Positions 1 to 7,296 of a stretch of DNA of 9,515 nucleotides are shown here, piece after piece. Source of the stretch: Spongiibacteraceae bacterium (GTDB lineage: Bacteria > Pseudomonadota > Gammaproteobacteria > Pseudomonadales > PIVM01); assembly GCA_030618505.1 (NCBI GenBank), contig JAUXDF010000089.1:1-9515 (forward strand), written 5' to 3'. Under the pieces are notes generated by a model that had not been told where the DNA came from, ran no database searches, and saw nothing but the letters and a program-made list of their open reading frames with translations. The position numbers and the translations under genes were made by a program. How positions within the stretch are numbered: the stretch's first letter is position 1; each line of letters starts with the position of its first letter.

Positions 1-1392
1 TATACGGATGCCTCTTGGGAAGAAGTGCCGCAGCTGCTTCACAATCATTGGTTTGAGGTGGTTAATCATCTATATCCAACGGCTATTGCCTCCCATTCAA
101 CCGCTGTATCGCTATGCCCAGTGAATAATGCTGTGTTTATTACCGCAGAGGTAAAAACCAGGAAAAAAGTCAAGGTAAGTGATGCCTTGACCATTGAGAT
201 TTTACCAGGAGATGTCTCTCTACTTACTGAACCCTTTCAGCCAGAGATGTTCAGAAGCTCTACACCTCGGTATCTTTTAGAGAACTTACAAATTAGTCAT
301 AGTGATGTCGAAACCCCCAAGTCTTTAGGTAAGGAGTGGGTGGAGCGGGAGTTGTGCAAACTGCTTGAGCGCTATGGGGAGAATGAGCTTAATCGTATTC
401 GTGACCAGGCTAGGCAATATTGCGATACTGTTAAAATGGAAAAGGCTTTTAAGCAGCTCGATAAATTGATTGGTGCTGTTCTCTCCACCCATTCAATTGA
501 TGCCCTTTCTACACATCAAGCCATTGCAATGGCCAAAAAAGCGCCCTTTGATAGTAATCGATTAACAACATTAGATGCTTTGAAAAATTATTTGACTCGA
601 TGTGAATTGAAAGCAGAGCCTTACCACTACCAATCATCAAGTTGGCGTAATCTGGCATTTTATGAAAGCTACTTTTCAAACTATATTGAAGGTACAGAAT
701 TTGAGATTGATGAAGCAGAGAAAATTGTTTTTGAAAAATCCGAAATAGAGAACCGCCACCAAGACAGCCACGATCTTTTATGGGTATATGATGTTGTACA
801 TGATTATACCGAGATGTGTACCGTGCCGGATTCGCCTGATGAATTACTACAATTGCTACTTCAACGTCATGCTTTGATTATGCATCAAAGACCTGATAAA
901 CGCCCCGGGTTATTAAAAGAGAAAACCAATAAAGCAGGCGGTACAGTTTTTGTCGCACCAGTGCATGTAGAGGGAACATTAACCCAGGCATTTCCACTTT
1001 ACCAAGCTCTGCCGGAAGGATTACCTCGTGCCATTTTTATGCAGTTTCTGATCTCTGAGTGCCACCCTTTTGATGATGGCAATGGCCGCTTGGCGCGTAT
1101 TATGATGAACGCAGAGCTCGTTTCTGCCGAACAGCATAAGCTTATTGTTCCTACCGTGCATCGTGATAGTTACCTGATTGGTTTGAGACAGGCAACACGA
1201 AGTCTCAAGTTTCGAGCGATGACAAAGGTGCTTGCTAATCTACAAGCCTACACTGCATCAATTGACTGGTCAGACTATGGTGAGGCGCGCGACTCCCTGG
1301 AGTCCCACTGTGCTAATAAATTGCCCGATGAAGGTGTGGCCAGATTTAACAAACAGATCGCTAAATTTAAGATCGATTTACCTGCTCTATAG
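1..1392 (+). CDS. Fic family protein with AbiEi-like N-terminal region (5' end outside window)
   Basis: Fic proteins transfer AMP or another nucleotide to a hydroxyl of a target protein. The frame is open from base 1 with no stop, so the true start lies upstream; a GTG at 25 is only an internal Val. 463 codons are visible. The core motif HPFDDGNGR (1063-1089) is intact, with catalytic His and the phosphate-binding GNGR. About 390 bases earlier, SNYIEG (676-693) fits the inhibitory motif [S/T]xxxE[G/N], so this is probably a class II Fic whose own Glu blocks ATP. From memory, the first ~100 residues (SHSTAVSL, VFITAEV, LLENLQ) resemble the antitoxin-like AbiEi region found fused to Fic in many bacteria. 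It ends without a C-terminal winged helix. It is convergent with the TOTE gene. The family is certain; target and role are unknown. A stress or phage-response role is inferred from the neighbours. Confidence 0.9.
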   Translation, partial: YTDASWEEVPQLLHNHWFEVVNHLYPTAIASHSTAVSLCPVNNAVFITAEVKTRKKVKVSDALTIEILPGDVSLLTEPFQPEMFRSSTPRYLLENLQISHSDVETPKSLGKEWVERELCKLLERYGENELNRIRDQARQYCDTVKMEKAFKQLDKLIGAVLSTHSIDALSTHQAIAMAKKAPFDSNRLTTLDALKNYLTRCELKAEPYHYQSSSWRNLAFYESYFSNYIEGTEFEIDEAEKIVFEKSEIENRHQDSHDLLWVYDVVHDYTEMCTVPDSPDELLQLLLQRHALIMHQRPDKRPGLLKEKTNKAGGTVFVAPVHVEGTLTQAFPLYQALPEGLPRAIFMQFLISECHPFDDGNGRLARIMMNAELVSAEQHKLIVPTVHRDSYLIGLRQATRSLKFRAMTKVLANLQAYTASIDWSDYGEARDSLESHCANKLPDEGVARFNKQIAKFKIDLPAL

Positions 1393-1827
1393 TCGTCATT
1401 ATCAAGTGTTATTTGTTGTTTTACCCGCTCGCCAAGCCGGCCTCTCGATTTTCTGACAAAGCAATACCGGCAACAGCTAAAACGCTACTAAAAATGGGTT
1501 GTTGAAGAGACTTGTTTAACCAGTGTCGGCGAAATGTTGTGGCAAAAGAACCAAAAGCGGTACTTAGAGCATTATCGCAGTAAGGTGTTAAATCGGGTAA
1601 CTGGGGGCTCTTGTGTAAACTCCACCCCCAAGAAAATTAGATAAGCTTGTCCGATTAGCTCCAACTTGCCCCGATGCTAGCAAAGTCTTGGCAACCAAAT
1701 TGAGCATCCCCCTCCTCCTCAACAGGGATTCACCTTGCCGGTAAACGGCCTCCAGCATCAAGATTATAACGCTGCCATGAAGGCACTCACACCCAAACAG
1801 ATTAATATCAAAAAGAACAATCGACCA
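1393..1827. other. Gene-poor stretch between Fic and TOTE genes, possible decayed coding DNA
   Basis: No gene is recognised here. A minus-strand frame is open for 71 codons (1636 down to 1421) with no start codon; its translation looks protein-like (FATTFRRHWLNKS, SVLAVAGIAL) but matches no family I know. On the plus strand a short frame at about 1457-1505 reads DKAIPATAKTLLKMG and then stops. This faintly resembles the helix-turn-helix that ends many Fic proteins, so the stretch could hold a decayed Fic tail. A weak hairpin, TGGGGG (1602-1607) with CCCCCA (1625-1630), has no T-run and is not a convincing terminator. Confidence 0.3.
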
Positions 1828-4218
1828 TTATAAACCCCCATCGGCAAAGCCAAGTTTAGCCTGAACCAGCGCCTCTTCATGCGTGCCCACAACGGTATAT
1901 CCCATCGCATCATATCCCTTAGATCTGCGCTGATACATTCTCTGCAAGGTTGGCAATGACGCATCCACATAGTCGTATATTGTAACGCGCACTTTCCCTT
2001 CAGCCTGTCGATGAATACGTCCGGCATATTGCACTAGAGTACCTTTCCAGGAAATGGGAAGTGCAAGGAACAAGGTATCCAGCTTTGGCAGATCAAACCC
2101 CTCCCCTATATATTTCCCCGTAGCTATTAACACCTGCGTCTCATCAAGCGCCTCCATAGCCGCTTTACGTTCTTTAGCCTTCATTGCCCCGCGCAAGACT
2201 TGAAAACTTACACCTTTTTCAGCTAACAGCTCAGCTAATACCAGAGCATGTTCCCGGCGCTCTGTCAGAACAATGGGATTACGCTGCGCTTCAACCTCAA
2301 CAATCACATCATCAATGATTTGTTTGTTACGCTTTTCATTACCTGCCAACCAGCGATAGATTTCCGCTATATGAGGTCGAGTTTCAGTGTGCGTTAGCTC
2401 CAGTGGCGGAGTGTGATACAACTGCCTGACAATCACTCGCTGTTCAAACTGTTGATGAATGTCAGATTTTACCGCGTGACGAATAGGGCCCGCTTGCATA
2501 AAGATTATCGGTTGATGGCCGTCCTGCCGCTGCGGTGTTGCGGTAATGCCGACAACGTATTTAGCATGAACCTCATTCAGCAACATATCATAATTTGGTG
2601 CTGATATATGATGGCACTCATCAATTATTATTTGACCGTACTCGAATAGCTGAGGATCAACTGAGTTATCGCTTCGCTTTATCATGCTTTGATAGGTTGC
2701 TATATCGATTTCACCCGTGGGTTTGCGCTTACCACCACCAATGACTCCCACATCTGCACCTTCTAAAAAAATGACAAGCCTTTCTCTCCATTGATCCAGC
2801 AATTGCAGGCTATGAACCAGAACAAGCGTATTAATTTTCCTTTGGTGTATCAGACCAATCGCCGTAACCGTTTTGCCAAACGCAGTAGGTGCATGAAGAA
2901 CCCCCACATCATGTTTAACAAGACTAGCAACGGCCTTTTTCTGATTCTTACGTAGCTCTCCCTTAAACTTAAGATTCTTTAATCGCTTTCCTGTTTTCCG
3001 CTTGTCGTCCACCTCTACTTTTACAGATTGCTGCTCAAGCATGGCAGCTGCCTCTTCAAAACAACCTCTTGGTAATGACAAGTAGCCTTGATCAATGTAT
3101 GCAAGGCAGATAAATCTCGCAATACCATGGGTAGAAAAACGTAATGCTTGCGCCTTAAAGAATTTAGGATTGGAAAAACTGGCTATTCGTTTTAACCGTG
3201 CCAACAACGGCTGAGGCAGTTGATCTATGGGAAGGTACACCCTGTTTGCTAACACTGCTGCTATACGCTCTGGACAATCACTAATTGTCGTTTTAGCGAC
3301 TGGCAATCCCTTCTCCCAAGGTTTTAGCTCCGACCCTTTATTGTTCTCCGGTTTTTCTATCTGCTCTAAACATTCAACTATTTGTTTGATTTTAACTCGG
3401 TTTACAGAAGCAAGATAAGTCCACTGATCGGTATAGGCAGCCAAGCTTTCATCAACAAACTCACTATTACCTGAGCGTCTCGAAGCATGCTGCAGAGGCA
3501 ACGCAATAAGGTTACCAAATCCACCGCTCGGCATCATATCCTGATTGGGAAACAAACGGTCGTAAGATTCGAAGGACAAAACAGCATGGCTCTCCATCGC
3601 CTTGTCGAGCAGAAAAAAACCAAGACGCCTTGCGTCTTTCGCAGGTACAGGGGCGTCAAAAAAAATCCAAATATGAGCGCCGTTACCAGAGCGAGACCTC
3701 TCCACGGCACAGGGTATATTCCAAGAAGAACAAGCCCCACGAAAGGCTTTGACTGCTTGCTGCCAATCCGACTTATCAAAATCGACAGCCAGTAACCAGC
3801 AGTGGTCATCAGCTAATAGCGGATAGAGACCAATAGTGCATTCTCCAGAAAGGTGGTCATAGATCGCCTTTTTATCCAATGGCCTGTATACACGATTATT
3901 GCACTCACTACATTTTATCTTGGATTTATTGCACAGTCCCTGCTGCCATTCATTGGCACATGCCACTGAGTAGCCTTTACGGCCTTGCTTATTCTCCCAA
4001 CGAAGTGCGTAAATATCATCACGCCCTCGGAAAAAATTTCCGAAGAGTTCAAGCTTTTGCTGTGTGCTCAGTATTTCAGTACAAGGGATTGTCGGTTCCC
4101 GGCTCATATTTTGGAGCGTAAGTATCTCTGCACGCCGTGCCAGCAATTCATTCTTTTTTTGCTCAATAGCTACCAACTTGCTATCTATCGACTGTAGCTC
4201 TTCATCAATAACGCTCAT
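1828..4218 (-). CDS. TOTE conflict-system primase-helicase fusion (AEP primase + SF2 DECH helicase)
   Basis: Predicted 796-residue nucleic-acid enzyme joining an archaeo-eukaryotic-type primase to a superfamily 2 helicase. Residues 1-40 form a charged coiled coil. Four cysteines (87, 96, 103, 106) look like a zinc ribbon. The primase has LAVDFD (Asp146, Asp148, metal ligands), GAHIW (His182) and the NLIALPLQ strand. The helicase has APTAFGKT (443-450; Walker A with Ala in place of the first Gly), DECH (533-536), GITATP (557-562) and QYAGRIHR (730-737). I chose ATG at 4218 because the coiled coil starts there; the frame continues to a TTG at 4260 with no better ribosome site. No nuclease domain is fused, although TOTE loci often carry one. 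It probably acts on invader DNA or RNA; this is predicted for the family and not shown here. Its last ~60 codons are duplicated at 6671-6853. Confidence 0.9.
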   Translation of the reverse strand: MSVIDEELQSIDSKLVAIEQKKNELLARRAEILTLQNMSREPTIPCTEILSTQQKLELFGNFFRGRDDIYALRWENKQGRKGYSVACANEWQQGLCNKSKIKCSECNNRVYRPLDKKAIYDHLSGECTIGLYPLLADDHCWLLAVDFDKSDWQQAVKAFRGACSSWNIPCAVERSRSGNGAHIWIFFDAPVPAKDARRLGFFLLDKAMESHAVLSFESYDRLFPNQDMMPSGGFGNLIALPLQHASRRSGNSEFVDESLAAYTDQWTYLASVNRVKIKQIVECLEQIEKPENNKGSELKPWEKGLPVAKTTISDCPERIAAVLANRVYLPIDQLPQPLLARLKRIASFSNPKFFKAQALRFSTHGIARFICLAYIDQGYLSLPRGCFEEAAAMLEQQSVKVEVDDKRKTGKRLKNLKFKGELRKNQKKAVASLVKHDVGVLHAPTAFGKTVTAIGLIHQRKINTLVLVHSLQLLDQWRERLVIFLEGADVGVIGGGKRKPTGEIDIATYQSMIKRSDNSVDPQLFEYGQIIIDECHHISAPNYDMLLNEVHAKYVVGITATPQRQDGHQPIIFMQAGPIRHAVKSDIHQQFEQRVIVRQLYHTPPLELTHTETRPHIAEIYRWLAGNEKRNKQIIDDVIVEVEAQRNPIVLTERREHALVLAELLAEKGVSFQVLRGAMKAKERKAAMEALDETQVLIATGKYIGEGFDLPKLDTLFLALPISWKGTLVQYAGRIHRQAEGKVRVTIYDYVDASLPTLQRMYQRRSKGYDAMGYTVVGTHEEALVQAKLGFADGGL

Positions 4219-4281
4219 AACATTCACATATTTGAATAAGCCAGTAAGTAGAAGTTCCAATCTGGAACCCAGACACCAAAA

Positions 4282-4297
4282 TCAACACCGGTGGTGA
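4282..4297. promoter_or_regulatory. Imperfect palindrome upstream of the TOTE gene
   Basis: TCAACACCGGTGGTGA is symmetric at 14 of 16 positions and lies 64-79 bases upstream of the TOTE start codon. It could be an operator for this gene. No clear -35/-10 pair stands out beside it, so the regulatory role is a guess. Confidence 0.25.
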
Positions 4298-4408
4298 CAC
4301 GTTGAATGCAGCCACCATACCCTCTCAGCCTAAAGACTGGATTTAGCGAACAAAGAAAGTAGCCTGCTGAAGCAACTCATCCTCCAAGCTCTGGCTTCCG
4401 TACACGAA

Positions 4409-5449
4409 TCAGAAATACGTATTCACAGCAAATTCAAATTGATTAATAAATATATCCTTAAACGCAGTGATATTATTTTGCTCATAAAACAACAACATCG
4501 CTTTTTTATAATCAATCGAGTTGATGGTTCTAAAGGATATCGGGCAGTGCTGGTAATCAATTAAAATTGCATTACTGACAATTCTGGCTGTTCTTTTGTT
4601 GCCATCACCGAAGGCCTGAATATATGAAATTAGCACCAACGCCAATAAGGCCTTTTCAAACACGCTATTTCTGTCATTAATCAAACTGCACATAGCCTGT
4701 AGCGCTTCTCTAATTTGGTATTCATTATCCAGCGGTACGTAATTGGTGCCGGAAATACCCACCTTTCTTTTTCTGATATTGCGGTCAATACCTAAACCCT
4801 TAGCCAACAAACTGTGAACATCTTCAACCCCGGCAACACTCAGTGGCGAGGCATAGCCCGGATTAGCAATCACAAAATCTAATGCATCTTTATGATTAAG
4901 CAACATAATGGCATCGTCTTTGGTTTTACCTTCGGCAGTTTCTTTTTCTTTTAATAGCCGCTCCGTTTCCAATAACGAATAGGTATTGCCTTCAATTTGC
5001 GAAGACTTCCAACTCAAGTCAATCGCCAAGCGTTCTAATTCCTTCGAGTATTCAGCAGTAGTAAGCTGGGCAATATTAGCTTGATAAGTTTTCTGTAACG
5101 CCATCAGATGCTTTTCTTCATCTTCTGTTAACAACGTTGACTGGCTTAGCACGCCGGTTATCAACGATAAATCAAACCCAGCCTTAATATCTCGCTCATC
5201 AATTTCCTGCTCAAAATACACATCAATATCGATGGGGCAAAACAGCTCATAGCTCGGGCTAACATGGTAGCGAGTACCACGCCCCTTACCTTGGCTAACA
5301 ATTAAGCCCTCTGCCATCAATTGTGACAGCATTCTTTTTAATGTTGCATAGGCCACGCCCGTACCCGAGTCGTCGTAAATCGCCTTGGAGGATAAAGCAG
5401 GGTTTGCTTTAATAAACGATACAATGGTCAAATGTTTGTCTGATAGCAT
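4409..5449 (-). CDS. Winged-helix Fic-fold protein lacking the catalytic histidine
   Basis: A 346-residue protein. Residues ~6-63 form a winged helix (HLTIVSFIKANPALSS, then a wing near GKGRGTRYHV), so it likely binds DNA. The Fic domain follows. Its inhibitory motif SSQIEG (149-154) fits [S/T]xxxE[G/N]. The core motif reads QAFGDGNKRTAR: the usual HPFxDGNKR with Gln278 in place of His and Ala in place of Pro, while the DGNKR anion-binding loop is kept. Without the His, classical AMP transfer is unlikely; nucleotide binding, sensing or another reaction remains possible. I chose ATG at 5449 over the GTG at 5455 because AAGG (minus strand, 5462-5459) is nine bases from the ATG but only three from the GTG. 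It lies upstream of the TOTE gene on the same strand, 190 bases away. The symmetric half-sites before it suggest self-regulation. Confidence 0.85.
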   Translation of the reverse strand: MLSDKHLTIVSFIKANPALSSKAIYDDSGTGVAYATLKRMLSQLMAEGLIVSQGKGRGTRYHVSPSYELFCPIDIDVYFEQEIDERDIKAGFDLSLITGVLSQSTLLTEDEEKHLMALQKTYQANIAQLTTAEYSKELERLAIDLSWKSSQIEGNTYSLLETERLLKEKETAEGKTKDDAIMLLNHKDALDFVIANPGYASPLSVAGVEDVHSLLAKGLGIDRNIRKRKVGISGTNYVPLDNEYQIREALQAMCSLINDRNSVFEKALLALVLISYIQAFGDGNKRTARIVSNAILIDYQHCPISFRTINSIDYKKAMLLFYEQNNITAFKDIFINQFEFAVNTYF

Positions 5450-5459
5450 AGCCACTTGC

Positions 5460-5471
5460 CTTCAATTGAAG
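5460..5471. promoter_or_regulatory. Perfect 12-bp palindrome over the ribosome site of the HTH-Fic gene
   Basis: CTTCAATTGAAG is a perfect palindrome that includes the AAGG used as the likely ribosome binding site of the gene starting at 5449. It may be an operator; it has no loop, so it is not an RNA hairpin. Confidence 0.3.
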
Positions 5472-5538
5472 CTCAATATTTTATTAATATAGCTCAAACT
5501 GGGGTAGAAGTGAGCTTATTAGGCAGAATAAATGAGCT
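5470..5538. promoter_or_regulatory. Symmetric array of four AGCTCA half-sites
   Basis: AGCTCA occurs at 5470-5475 and 5491-5496, and its reverse complement TGAGCT at 5511-5516 and 5533-5538. Successive sites are 21, 20 and 22 bases apart, about two helical turns, so all would face the same side of the DNA. The inner and outer pairs share a centre near 5504. The AT-rich stretch between the first two sites could hold the -10 of the leftward HTH-Fic gene. This fits binding by a dimeric or tetrameric regulator, plausibly the winged helix of that gene's own product. Confidence 0.45.
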
Positions 5539-5604
5539 TTAACTGGTGATACACCGCACTATTCGTATTATCAACCCTGCTCTTTGATGCAAAAATCATC
5601 CGAG

Positions 5605-5790
5605 CTACCTGCCAAAAAAGGCAATCGCATCATTCAACCCAAAAATACGCCATCCCTCTACCGGTTCAGCAGTTTGAAGCACAACAGCGGTTTTCTTGTG
5701 GGGCCAAGCCAACTCAAATTCAGCTGCCACTTCACCGATACCAATAACAGCCTTAAAGCCACTTCTGGTGAGCTAGAATCGCGCTTTTGA
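5605..5790 (-). pseudogene. Frameshifted 3' remnant, possibly of a helicase C-terminal domain
   Basis: Read on the minus strand, 5772-5605 is open for 55 codons without a start. It contains VAAEFELAWPHKKTAVV and then GWRIFGLNDAIAFF. From memory this resembles the tail of some large DEAD/DEAH helicases, which carry an AEAELAWP..KIAV block followed by GWRVF. The preceding part lies in the next frame (SSSPEVA, 5777-5757); joining the frames at a T-run near 5755-5757 gives PEVAFKAVIG, which fits that tail better, so one base appears to have been lost. Upstream in the shifted frame, DVRFICDGCQKRD is protein-like but unrecognised. The matching helicase body is absent. The helicase assignment is moderate; that it is decayed coding DNA is more likely. 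Confidence 0.4.
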
Positions 5791-5889
5791 CAACCATCAC
5801 AAATGAACCTGACATCAAGATCACAGGTTGTGCCGATAGTATGGCAGGATATTACTGCCTGCTGTGTATTTGACTGCTGCCATGTTTTC

Positions 5890-5911
5890 TCCGGGTAATA
5901 AAAAACCCGGA
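5890..5911. terminator. Seven-bp hairpin, weak terminator candidate
   Basis: TCCGGGT (5890-5896) pairs perfectly with ACCCGGA (5905-5911) around an A-rich 8-base loop. No T-run follows on either strand, so a rho-independent terminator is not well supported. It may simply be a repeat-type hairpin upstream of higBA. Confidence 0.25.
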
Positions 5912-5977
5912 AAGCAGGGACTGCCCAGACTATAACTTGCTCATTATATCTTCAAAGTGTTATAAAAAAACCATGCC

Positions 5978-6013
5978 ATAACGTTTGACGATATTAACGC
6001 CATACGTTATTAT
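5978..6013 (+). promoter_or_regulatory. higBA promoter with overlapping inverted-repeat operator
   Basis: The -35 box TTGACG (5985-5990) and -10 box TATTAT (6008-6013) each match five of six consensus bases with an ideal 17-base spacer. The 7-bp inverted repeat ATAACGT (5978-5984) / ACGTTAT (6004-6010) overlaps both boxes, as expected for repression by HigA or HigBA. Transcription should start near 6019-6021, at the toxin start codon itself. Confidence 0.65.
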
Positions 6014-6019
6014 CAATAT

Positions 6020-6301
6020 GTGATTTCTTCATTTAAAAACAAACAGACCGCATTGATCTTCACCGGAAAGATGGCAAGAAAGCTTCCTTCCGATATTCAG
6101 CGAGCTGCATTACGCAAACTGAAGATGATCGACAGCACTCTGGACTTGAATGATTTAAAAACACCGCCCGCTAACCGACTGGAAGCCCTAAAAGGCAACC
6201 GCAAAGGTCAGCACAGTATTCGCATCAACAACCAATGGCGCATTTGTTTTTCTTGGAAAAGCGGCAATGCCCATAATGTAGAGATAGTTGATTACCATTA
6301 A
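6020..6301 (+). CDS. higB: HigB-type toxin, RelE/ParE superfamily
   Basis: A 93-residue type II toxin, expected to be a ribosome-dependent mRNA nuclease that slows translation when free of antitoxin. The C-terminal half carries the family pattern NRLEALKG...GQHSIRINNQWRICFSW and ends in VEIVDYH, the normal end for this HigB subfamily; full length is as expected. The start is GTG at 6020. An ATG two bases earlier is followed at once by TGA, and no Shine-Dalgarno sequence precedes the GTG. With the predicted transcription start in the same place, the message may be leaderless. The toxin precedes the antitoxin, the usual order for higBA, with 24 bases between them. All expected core residues seem present, so the toxin is probably active. 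Family and partner are clear; the exact RNA target cannot be told. Confidence 0.93.
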   Translation: MISSFKNKQTALIFTGKMARKLPSDIQRAALRKLKMIDSTLDLNDLKTPPANRLEALKGNRKGQHSIRINNQWRICFSWKSGNAHNVEIVDYH

Positions 6302-6325
6302 TTGATCATCAGTACGGAGGCAATC

Positions 6326-6670
6326 ATGAGCATTAAACGTAAAGATTTAAATCAAACTGATTTCAGTGGTATTGGCACCGGAGAAAAACTTGACCCACTA
6401 CACCCGGGCGAAGTCCTGCGTTGTGAGTTCTTGGAACCCATGGAGCTAACACAGTATCGCCTCGCCAAAGATATTGGCGTACCCGCTCGTCGTATCAATG
6501 AGATCGTAAAAGAAACTCGCGCTATTTCAGCAGATACAGCCATTCGCCTAGCGCGCTATTTCGGTAACTCCGAGCAATTCTGGACAGGGCTACAGGCCGG
6601 TTATGATCTTGCTATAGCGCGAGCTAAAATCACCGACACACTGGAAAACATTAAACCTCGCGCAGCATAA
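6326..6670 (+). CDS. higA: HigA-type antitoxin, XRE-family HTH protein
   Basis: A 114-residue antitoxin that should bind HigB and repress the operon. The core reads LHPGEVLRCEFLEP, then LTQYRLAKDIGVPARRINEIV (the helix-turn-helix) and ISADTAIRLARYFG, then FWTGLQAGYDL, the typical HigA order. The start is ATG at 6326, with GGAGG at 6316-6320 five bases upstream. This strong site contrasts with the absence of one before higB and should favour antitoxin over toxin synthesis. The protein is about 15 residues longer at its N-terminus than the shortest members (SIKRKDLNQTDFSG). Its stop codon (6668-6670) sits exactly at the edge of the duplicated TOTE fragment, so the operon borders a recombination junction. 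Confidence 0.94.
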   Translation: MSIKRKDLNQTDFSGIGTGEKLDPLHPGEVLRCEFLEPMELTQYRLAKDIGVPARRINEIVKETRAISADTAIRLARYFGNSEQFWTGLQAGYDLAIARAKITDTLENIKPRAA

Positions 6671-6853
6671 AAAACCCGCGTCGGCAAAGCCAAGCCTGGC
6701 CTGAACCAGCGGCTCTTCATGCGTGCCCGCAACGGTATAACCCATCACGTCATATCCCTTAGATCTGCGTTGATACATTCTCTGCAAAGTTGGCATGACG
6801 TATCCACATAGTCACATATTGTAACGCGCTCTTTGCCTTCAGCCTTCCGATGA
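6671..6853 (-). pseudogene. Remnant of the 3' end of a second TOTE helicase gene
   Basis: This stretch aligns with 1831 to about 2027 at an offset of 4840 bases. Over 1841-2015 I count 17 mismatches and one gap, about 90% identity. Read leftward it gives PTLQRMYQRRSKGYDVMGYT, against ...DAMGYT in the intact gene. One base is lost near 6795, breaking the frame, and about four more near 6855, after which similarity ends. The fragment begins at the former stop codon, which is now missing. Substitutions scattered through both silent and amino-acid-changing positions suggest an old or non-identical copy rather than a fresh duplication. It cannot make a protein. It lies tail-to-tail with higA and in the same orientation as the intact gene. 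Confidence 0.88.
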
Positions 6854-6972
6854 AACCGGCATCTCAAAAAACACACTGCGGAAATACCTACTTGATGAGT
6901 CGCCACCTAGTCAATGACAACCCTATGCACTGTCACATATTCAGCATTCAAGATACTCTAATAAAGGGCTGA

Positions 6973-7206
6973 AAATCCGGTAAGCGTAATATGCCAGAAC
7001 CCATCCCAGTAATGGTGCTGGGCAGATTGGCTATTGATATCCACCACCAGGGACAGAGTTTGGGTGCCGCCTTATTAAAGGATGCGTTGCTGCGCATATT
7101 ATTCATTTCTCAAGATGTCGGGATTCGAGCAATACTCGTGCATGCCATTTCAGCTGAGGCAAAACACTTCTATCAAAGATATGGATTTCAGTTTCTAAAC
7201 CGCTGA
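6973..7206 (+). pseudogene. Truncated GNAT acetyltransferase (TacT/AtaT-like toxin remnant)
   Basis: The frame is open after a TGA at 6970 and contains RNMPEPIPVMVLGRLAID, then the acetyl-CoA-binding turn HQGQSLGAALLKDAL and a final block VHAISAEAKHFYQRYGFQF. This order matches the C-terminal half of tRNA-acetylating GNAT toxins that pair with DUF1778 antitoxins. The N-terminal half, about 80 residues in relatives, is missing, and the protein stops right after FQFLNR where relatives continue for ~15-20 residues. An ATG at 6991 could start a 71-residue peptide, but with no clear ribosome site and half the fold gone it should not be active. No DUF1778 antitoxin gene is visible upstream; 6854-6972 holds nothing I recognise. 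Confidence 0.75.
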
Positions 7207-7240
7207 CAGACGCAGCGATAATGCTACTTAAGTTGTGTGA

Positions 7241-7257
7241 AATGTGAGACCTGACCC
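7241..7257. repeat. 17-bp direct repeat, copy 1
   Basis: AATGTGAGACCTGACCC recurs at 8759-8775 with one change (A to G). The two copies lie in the same orientation just outside the two ends of the P450 gene. The sequence resembles short repeats often seen beside transposable elements in gammaproteobacteria, but this is from memory. Confidence 0.6.
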
Positions 7258-7296
7258 CGCTACTCCGATAGCTATTGGTCGCCGATTTGTCTGCCT

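Noticed and set aside
1602..1630. TGGGGG/CCCCCA hairpin as a terminator for the first Fic gene
   Set aside because: Six-base stem with a 17-base loop, no T-run, and over 200 bases past the stop codon.
3534..3809. Open frames on both strands inside the TOTE gene, for example 3534-3809 and 3487-3795
   Set aside because: They overlap well-conserved primase motifs in another frame and show no family features.
5460..5538. Repeats before the HTH-Fic gene as a CRISPR array
   Set aside because: The repeated word is only six bases and half the copies are inverted; there are no spacer-length unique segments or cas genes.
5584..5790. A 68-codon rightward open frame
   Set aside because: It lies antisense to the ELAWP..GWRIF remnant, whose translation looks far more like a real protein.
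6590..6796. A 68-codon leftward open frame ending inside higA
   Set aside because: Only its first ~45 codons are TOTE-derived; the rest is antisense to higA. It is the readable part of the pseudogene, not a gene.
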